Shown here: in pieces, positions 30,415-35,328 of the stretch
Layout: every line of letters starts with the position of its first letter
How positions within the stretch are numbered: the stretch's first letter is position 1
Origin: an uncultured Paracoccaceae bacterium
Lineage (GTDB): Bacteria > Pseudomonadota > Alphaproteobacteria > Rhodobacterales > Rhodobacteraceae
Direction of reading: 5' to 3'
DNA: 35,328 bases
Assembly (NCBI GenBank): GCA_937927675.1
Contig: CALBSG010000149.1
Span: forward strand, 1-35,328
Position numbers and translations under genes: made by a program
The notes under the pieces: generated by a model
Told to the model about the DNA's origin: nothing
Seen by the model: only the letters and a program-made list of their open reading frames with translations
Databases searched by the model: none

Positions 30415-31326
30415 CTACAGCAGTGCCTCAATCTCGGCGCGGCTGGGCATGGACCCTGCCGTGCCGGGGCGTGTGACCGAAATCCCTGCCGTGGCAGAGG
30501 CGAAGCGCAGGGCGGTTTCGATGGGCATGCCCTCTGCCAGCGCGACAGCGAAGCCGCCGTTGAACGCATCACCTGCACCTGTGGTGTCCACCACCTTGCC
30601 CGCCGCGATCACCGTGGTGTGGAGCGTAGTTTTGCCGTCGTGGTACAGCGCGCCTTGGGCCCCAAGGGTGATGACCACCGCGCCGACGCCTTTGGCCAAA
30701 AGGGCTGCGGCGGCGATCTTAGCCTCGGCCACCGATGTCACCGGCAAGCCGGTCAGCGCCTCTGCCTCTGATTCATTCGGGGTCAGATAGTCGCAGAGCT
30801 GGAGCATTGCATCGGGCAGGGTGGCGGCGGGGGCGGGGTTCAAAATCGTGGTGACCCCGGCGGCGCGGGCAAGTTCAAGGCCACGCTGGGCGGCGGGGAT
30901 GGGTTGCTCCAGCTGGGTCATGAAAATGCCCGCTGATTGAATGAGGCTGGCCCGCGCCTCGACATCGGCGGGCGTGATGCGGCTCGCGGCACCGGGTGTG
31001 ACGATGATGGCGTTGTTGCCGGTGGCGTCTTCCAAAAAGATCATCGCCGCGCCGGTAAAGCTTTCGCTGTCCACCGTCACCTCGGGGGTCACCCCCGCCC
31101 GCGCCCAGATGCCGCGCGCCATTGTGGCGAAATCATCATCGCCCAAACGGGTGATGAAATGCACCTTTCCCCCCGCCATGGCAGAGGCAACCGATTGGTT
31201 GGACCCCTTTCCGCCCGGCCCCAGCGCAAAGCCATTGCCCAAGATCGTCTCACCCATTTTTGGCATGCGGGCGGCGCGAAAGGCGGCATCGGCGACGAAG
31301 ATGCCAAGATTTACGATAGGTTTCAT
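30415..31326 (-). CDS. rbsK: Ribokinase (PfkB family)
   Basis: A 303-residue PfkB sugar kinase. The N-terminal signature GPGGKGSNQSVASAMAGG (around residues 37-53), the NxxE motif at 184-187 (NESE) and the anion hole with catalytic base Asp253 (DTTGAGDAFNGG) are all present and typical of ribokinase. It phosphorylates ribose at O5. It starts four bases after the upstream FucU-like gene and ends the operon. The ABC genes upstream suggest it phosphorylates a sugar imported by that transporter. Confidence 0.92.
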   Translation of the reverse strand: MKPIVNLGIFVADAAFRAARMPKMGETILGNGFALGPGGKGSNQSVASAMAGGKVHFITRLGDDDFATMARGIWARAGVTPEVTVDSESFTGAAMIFLEDATGNNAIIVTPGAASRITPADVEARASLIQSAGIFMTQLEQPIPAAQRGLELARAAGVTTILNPAPAATLPDAMLQLCDYLTPNESEAEALTGLPVTSVAEAKIAAAALLAKGVGAVVITLGAQGALYHDGKTTLHTTVIAAGKVVDTTGAGDAFNGGFAVALAEGMPIETALRFASATAGISVTRPGTAGSMPSRAEIEALL

Positions 31327-31330
31327 GGGG

Positions 31331-31783
31331 CTATTCCGTGGGCATGATGACGCCCTTGCGGAACATGAAGCAGCCGTAAAGCCGGCGCTCTCCGGTTTGG
31401 ACGATGGCAAAGGCCTGTTTGGCCAAGTCGTAATACGCAAAGCGATCAAGCGTCGTCATCGGGCGGGCGCGGCCCTCGGCGGCGTCAATCTCGGCCTGAA
31501 CTTCGGCTTGCACGGGGGGCAGGGCGGTGGGGTCGCCCACCACTTCCATTCGGGCGGCAAAGTCTGGCACGAAGGTGTCCAAGGGCAGGACCGACAAAAT
31601 CGCGCGAGCGGCCTCGGCGGCGGTCAGGTTTTCCAAGGTGAGCACCCGGCCCGTCACCGTATGGCGGGCCAGCGAGGCGCCGGGGAAGTTCACATCCGTC
31701 AGCATCAGCATGTCGCCATGACCCATGGCGCGCAAGGTGCCCAAGAGATCGGCGTTCAGCCGGTGATCGATTCCCTTCAGCAT
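31331..31783 (-). CDS. RbsD/FucU family sugar mutarotase
   Basis: A 150-residue pyranase/mutarotase. GTLRAMGHGDMLMLTDVNFP and the C-terminal RFAYYDLAKQAFAIVQTGERRLYG fit FucU better than RbsD: the FAxYxxAxxAFAIVxTGE pattern is a FucU hallmark. Family members interconvert alpha/beta anomers of fucose or ribose. Since ribokinase follows four bases later, ribose or a related pentose is also possible as the substrate, so I leave the symbol blank. GGGGGA lies just upstream of ATG 31783. The 61-base gap to the ABC ATPase shows no terminator. Confidence 0.9.
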   Translation of the reverse strand: MLKGIDHRLNADLLGTLRAMGHGDMLMLTDVNFPGASLARHTVTGRVLTLENLTAAEAARAILSVLPLDTFVPDFAARMEVVGDPTALPPVQAEVQAEIDAAEGRARPMTTLDRFAYYDLAKQAFAIVQTGERRLYGCFMFRKGVIMPTE

Positions 31784-31844
31784 GGTTCCCCCTTTGGTGC
31801 GGCGTCAAAGGGACAGGATTTGACCTTGGCCGTCAAGCAGCGCT

Positions 31845-32645
31845 TCAGGCCCAGACCTGATCGGGGTCAGGCAGCGGGATCGCGTCCAGAAGTTCGCGCG
31901 TATAGGCGGCTTTTGGTGCGGCAAAAACCTCTGCTGTGGCGGCGTTTTCTACCACTTCGCCGCGATAAAGCACCAAGACCCGGCTGCACAGCCGACGGAT
32001 CACCGACAGGTCATGGCTGATGAAGGCCAAGGTCAGGCCCAGTTCTTTCACCAGCCCTTCCAACAGGTTCAACACCTGCGCTTGGGACGACACATCCAAG
32101 CCGGACACGATCTCATCGGCCAAAATGAATTCCGGCCGCAGGGCAATCGCCCGCGCGATGCCGACGCGCTGCCGCTGCCCGCCGGACAGCTCATGCGGGT
32201 AGCGGCCCGCAAAGCCGCGCGGCAGGCCGACATGATCCAATGCGTCCAAGACACGCGCCCCGACATCGGAAAACCCGTGCAAGGCCAAGGGGGCTGCGAT
32301 GATCTGGCCAACCCGATGGCGGGGGTTCAGGCTGCTCATCGGGTCTTGAAAGATCATCTGAAACCGCCGCCGCAGCGGGCACAAATCGGGCTCTTCCAGA
32401 TGGGTGATATCTTGGCCGTCAAACAGCACGCGCCCGCCCGTTGGCTCCAACAGCCGCACCATGGCCCGGCCAAGGGTGGACTTGCCCGACCCCGAGCCGC
32501 CAACCACACCCAAAATCTCGCCCTTGGGCAGGGTGAAACTGATCCCCTTCAGAATCTCGATCCGGGGGGCCGCGCCCACAAGCGGCTTTTTCGTCATGTC
32601 CGGCAAGGACAGGTGCAGGTTTTCAACCGTGTAAAGATCAGCCAC
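31845..32645 (-). CDS. Opp/Dpp-type ABC transporter ATP-binding protein (OppF/DppF-like)
   Basis: A 266-residue ATPase. Walker A GGSGSGKST is at residues 49-57, the Q-loop MIFQDPMSSLNP follows, then signature LSGGQRQR and Walker B ILADEIVSGLD, then the H-loop ISHDLS. The Walker B region reads DEIVSGLD instead of the more common DEPTSALD. GTG 32645 is preferred: AGGAG lies eight bases upstream, and the start overlaps the upstream gene's stop by eight bases; longer starts at ATG 32663 or 32684 bury more of the neighbour. The insert MTKKPLVGAAPRIE is usual in the F-type subunits. Confidence 0.92.
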   Translation of the reverse strand: MADLYTVENLHLSLPDMTKKPLVGAAPRIEILKGISFTLPKGEILGVVGGSGSGKSTLGRAMVRLLEPTGGRVLFDGQDITHLEEPDLCPLRRRFQMIFQDPMSSLNPRHRVGQIIAAPLALHGFSDVGARVLDALDHVGLPRGFAGRYPHELSGGQRQRVGIARAIALRPEFILADEIVSGLDVSSQAQVLNLLEGLVKELGLTLAFISHDLSVIRRLCSRVLVLYRGEVVENAATAEVFAAPKAAYTRELLDAIPLPDPDQVWA

Positions 32646-33522
32646 GGCGCGCACTCCTGTCATGGGTTCGATCATGGGCGGCAATTTCAGCCTGCACGGC
32701 GGCGATGACGGCCTCGGGCACCGGGGTCAGGCTTGCGGCCGGATCGGTATATTTCGGCGTCGCGGCCAAAAGGGCGCGAGAATAGGCATGGGCAGGTTCG
32801 CGGAAGAAGTCGCGCACGCCGGTCGCCTCGACCACCTTGCCGCCATAAAGCACCGAAAGCGACTGGCAGACCTTGCTGACCACCCCCAGATCATGCGTCA
32901 CAAAAAGCAGCGCCGTGCCATGCCGCGCCTGCATTTCTGCAATCAGCTTCAGGATCTGCTTTTGCACCGTCACATCCAGCGCCGTGGTCGGTTCATCGGC
33001 CACGATCAGCTTCGGCTCGGCCGCAAAGGCACTGGCGATCAGGATGCGCTGGCGCATGCCGCCTGATAATTCGTGCGGATAGGACCGCATCACGCGATCT
33101 GGATCGGGGATCTGCACCTCTGCCAGCAATTCGCGCGCCCGTGCCTCAGCGCGGGATCGCGGCCAGCGCAGAATATCCACCAACCGATCGGTGATCTGCG
33201 GCCCGATCCGACGCGAGGGATTGAGCGCGGTCAGCGGGTCTTGCGGGATCAGCGCCGCCGTTGCGCCAATCCGCCGACGCCGCTCGGCCGGGGTCAGGGA
33301 CAAAAGATCCACCCCATCCAACTCGATCCGGCCCTTTGTGATCTCGACCGAGGTTGGCAAGATGCCCAAAACCGCCTTGCCGATCATGGATTTGCCCGCC
33401 CCGCTTTCGCCGACCAGCCCATGCACCTCGCCCGCCGACACCCGCAGCGATACATCGCGCAGAATGGGAAATGAGGTGCCACGCAGCTTGGCCGACAGGC
33501 CCGTGATGGTCAGAAAGCTCAT
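32638..33522 (-). CDS. Opp/Dpp-type ABC transporter ATP-binding protein (OppD/DppD-like)
   Basis: A 294-residue ATPase. Walker A GESGAGKSM is at about residues 38-46, Q-loop IPQDPLTALNPSRRIG, signature LSGGMRQR, Walker B VADEPTTALD, H-loop VTHDLG. The C-terminal extension typical of OppD contains AHAYSRALLAATP. ATG 33522 overlaps the stop of the preceding permease gene (ATGA). It powers transport together with the OppF-like subunit. Confidence 0.94.
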   Translation of the reverse strand: MSFLTITGLSAKLRGTSFPILRDVSLRVSAGEVHGLVGESGAGKSMIGKAVLGILPTSVEITKGRIELDGVDLLSLTPAERRRRIGATAALIPQDPLTALNPSRRIGPQITDRLVDILRWPRSRAEARARELLAEVQIPDPDRVMRSYPHELSGGMRQRILIASAFAAEPKLIVADEPTTALDVTVQKQILKLIAEMQARHGTALLFVTHDLGVVSKVCQSLSVLYGGKVVEATGVRDFFREPAHAYSRALLAATPKYTDPAASLTPVPEAVIAAVQAEIAAHDRTHDRSARRG

Positions 33523-34385
33523 CGCAGCACCGGATCGAAGCGGTCTTTCAACCCTTCGCCAAGTTGGGAAAACGAAAGAACCGTCAGGAACAGGGTGATC
33601 AGCGGAAAGATCAGCACCCACCACGCCTGATGGATCGAAGTGCGACCTTCGGCAATCATGCCGCCCCATGTCGGATCATCGGTGGAAATCGACAGGTTCA
33701 CGAAAGACAGGATCGCCTCGACAATCACCGCAATGCCCATTTCCAGCGTCAAAAGCGCGATGATGGTCGGCAAGACATTCGGCAAAATCTCGGTCAGCAT
33801 GGTCGAAATCCGCCCCCGGCCCGCCACCTGCGCCGAGGCGACATAATCCATCGCCCCCTGCGCCATCGCCTCGGCCCGCACCACGCGGGCAAAGCGGGTC
33901 CAGTCGATGACGACAATGGCAAGAATGATCGACTGCAGCCCCGGCCCCATGACCGCGATAAGCAGGATGGAAAACAGCACCGGCGGAAAGGCCATCCAGA
34001 TGTCGATGGCCCGCGAAATCACCACATCCACCCAACCGCGCAAAAAGCCCGCCAGCAGGCCCAAGGACGCCCCAATCACACAGGTCACCGTTCCGGCAAC
34101 CAAAGCCACGATCAGCGCCAACCTTGCGCCATAGAGGATGCGGCTTAACACATCGCGCCCCAGACTGTCGGTGCCAAGATAAAACCCCGGCTCGGCCCCT
34201 TGGATCCAGACGGGCGGCAACCGGCCCAAGAACAGATCCTGCGCCAAAGGATCTTGCGGTGCGATCCACGGCGCCAGAATGGCCGCCAGCGCCAAAGTCG
34301 CAAGCCATCCCCCCGAAAGCCACAGCTTCAGCCCCGCCCGGCGGCGGATCAGCGAACGTCCGTCTGCGCCCGATTTATCAACCAT
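33519..34385 (-). CDS. Opp/Dpp-type ABC transporter permease (OppC/DppC-like)
   Basis: A 288-residue inner-membrane permease with the OppC N-terminal helix (WLATLALAAILAPWIAPQDPLAQ), the GTDSLGRDVLSRILYGARLAL segment and a C-terminal permease core; the EAA-like loop is AMDYVASAQVAGRGRISTML. ATG 34385 overlaps the OppB-like stop by eight bases (ATGGTTGA). The C-terminus FSQLGEGLKDRFDPVLR is the normal family ending. Confidence 0.95.
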   Translation of the reverse strand: MVDKSGADGRSLIRRRAGLKLWLSGGWLATLALAAILAPWIAPQDPLAQDLFLGRLPPVWIQGAEPGFYLGTDSLGRDVLSRILYGARLALIVALVAGTVTCVIGASLGLLAGFLRGWVDVVISRAIDIWMAFPPVLFSILLIAVMGPGLQSIILAIVVIDWTRFARVVRAEAMAQGAMDYVASAQVAGRGRISTMLTEILPNVLPTIIALLTLEMGIAVIVEAILSFVNLSISTDDPTWGGMIAEGRTSIHQAWWVLIFPLITLFLTVLSFSQLGEGLKDRFDPVLR

Positions 34386-35328
34386 GACGCAACCTCGGGT
34401 TCAAAAGCGCATAGGACAGGTCAACGACCAGATTGACGGCGGTGAAGATTGCGGCGAACAGGATGACAATGCCTTGGATCAACGGCAGATCGCGGTTGAT
34501 GACAGCGTCAATCGCCATATTGCCTAGCCCTTCATAGGAAAACAGCCGCTCGATGATGACGGTGCCGCCGATCAGAAAGGTGAACTGCACCCCCACCAGC
34601 GTCAGCGTCGGCAAGATGGCATTGGGCAAAGCCTCGCGGGTGATGACATGGTTCTCGCCATAGCCCTTGGTGCGGGCCAGCGTGACATAATCCAGATGCA
34701 TGGTTTCCTTTAGGGATTGCTTCAAAAGCTGCCCGATGATTGCGGCCAAAGGGATGGCCAGCGCCAAGGCGGGCATGAACATATGGCTGACGATATCGGC
34801 CCAAAGATCGAACCGCAGCCGGATCAGGCTTTCAAACAGGTAGAAGTTGCTGCTGAAGGGCAGGTCCAGACTGGGCGTCACCCGGCCAGAGATATGAAAC
34901 ACAGGCCACAGCACCCCAAAGAGCAAGATCAGCACCAAGCCCCACAGAAAGTCCGGCACCGAAAGCGCCATGCCATTGCCGACATCCAAGGCCGCCTCCA
35001 GCTTGGTGCCCCGGTTGCGCGTGCCAGTCAGGGCGATGATGCCGCCCAGAACCACCGCAATGACCAAGGCCATGATCGACAATTCCAGCGTCGCGGGCAG
35101 CCGCCCCAACACCAGTGACAACACCGGCTGGTTCGAGGTGATCGAGGTGCCGAAATCACCCTGCACCACCCCCTGACACCAGATCAGGAATTGCGCGGGG
35201 ATAGATTTATCCAGCCCGTATTGCGCGGTCAGCCGGGCGATATCCGCCTCGGTCGCGCCGGGAGGCAACATCATGGCAATGGGATTGCCGGGCACCACCC
35301 GGATGACGAAGAACACGATCACCGCCAC
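34378..35328 (-). CDS. Opp/Dpp-type ABC transporter permease (OppB/DppB-like), 5' end cut by the window
   Basis: At least 316 residues of an OppB-type permease. The sequence enters inside the first membrane helix (AVIVFFVIRVVPGNPIAMMLPPG), so about 20 N-terminal residues lie beyond the window; the GTG at the very edge is not the real start. Family parts are YGLDKSIPAQFLIWCQGVVQGDFGTS, EAA-like loop LDYVTLARTKGYGENHVI and LNPRLRHG at the end. The substrate-binding protein, usually encoded upstream, is not in view. Confidence 0.93.
   Translation of the reverse strand: MAVIVFFVIRVVPGNPIAMMLPPGATEADIARLTAQYGLDKSIPAQFLIWCQGVVQGDFGTSITSNQPVLSLVLGRLPATLELSIMALVIAVVLGGIIALTGTRNRGTKLEAALDVGNGMALSVPDFLWGLVLILLFGVLWPVFHISGRVTPSLDLPFSSNFYLFESLIRLRFDLWADIVSHMFMPALALAIPLAAIIGQLLKQSLKETMHLDYVTLARTKGYGENHVITREALPNAILPTLTLVGVQFTFLIGGTVIIERLFSYEGLGNMAIDAVINRDLPLIQGIVILFAAIFTAVNLVVDLSYALLNPRLRHG

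Overview
The window looks like a chromosomal segment of an alphaproteobacterium of the order Rhodobacterales (Rhodobacter/Gemmobacter-like). The evidence is high G+C with strong third-position GC bias, the gene order SUV3-like helicase / S4-domain protein / 7Fe ferredoxin / CarD, the dispersed histidine genes in the order hisB-hisH...hisA-hisF-hisE, and short intergenic repeats typical of the family. Nearly everything is housekeeping or metabolic. I see no phage, transposon, integrase, CRISPR array or rRNA. Genes are tightly packed, many with 4-13 bp overlaps.

Layout. 1-1613: end of a probable alpha-E gene, a transglutaminase-like protease and an Anbu proteasome-type protease (+). 1667-2904: SCP2-domain protein and lysophospholipase-like hydrolase (-). 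2967-7965: TPR protein, SUV3-like RNA helicase, S4-domain protein, ferredoxin and CarD (+), ending at a strong terminator. 8012-9848: divergent cobalamin genes cobS (-) and cobT (+); the cobT 3' end overlaps the convergent kefB-type antiporter. 9800-12274: Lrp/AsnC regulator then CPA2 antiporter (-), divergent from hppD (12405-13499, +). 13540-16587: a 1015-residue membrane protein with PilM/GspL-like and PilP/GspC-like ends (-). 16817-17515: SIMPL protein (+). 17567-22302: metY, an RTX protein, a glycosyltransferase-like protein and a dimethylargininase-like protein (-). 22401-22484: tRNA-Tyr (-) with recognisable promoter and terminator. 22600-23975: rlmB, a structured intergenic region that may encode a small RNA, and a CoA-binding protein (+). 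24005-28950: hisB, hisH, hisA, hisF and hisE (-), interrupted between hisA and hisH by an opposite-strand block (DUF2147 protein, EamA exporter, stand-alone Ada zinc domain). 29053-30405: phosphomannomutase (+). 30415-35328: an Opp/Dpp-type ABC transporter operon running into a FucU-like mutarotase and a ribokinase (-), cut by the window end.

How the genes work together. cobS and cobT both act in cobalamin nucleotide-loop assembly. HisB, H, A, F and E cover five steps of histidine synthesis; HisH and HisF form the imidazole-glycerol-phosphate synthase. The ABC transporter, mutarotase and ribokinase suggest uptake and phosphorylation of a pentose or a nucleoside-derived sugar. The transglutaminase/Anbu pair belongs to a conserved but poorly understood peptide-bond-chemistry operon.

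The items most worth following up are the stand-alone Ada methyl-acceptor domain, the large PilM/PilP-like single polypeptide, the structured RNA candidate after rlmB, and the contrast between the carD promoter (T at -7) and the tRNA-Tyr promoter (no T at -7). I did not find an obviously new multi-gene defence or mobile system here.
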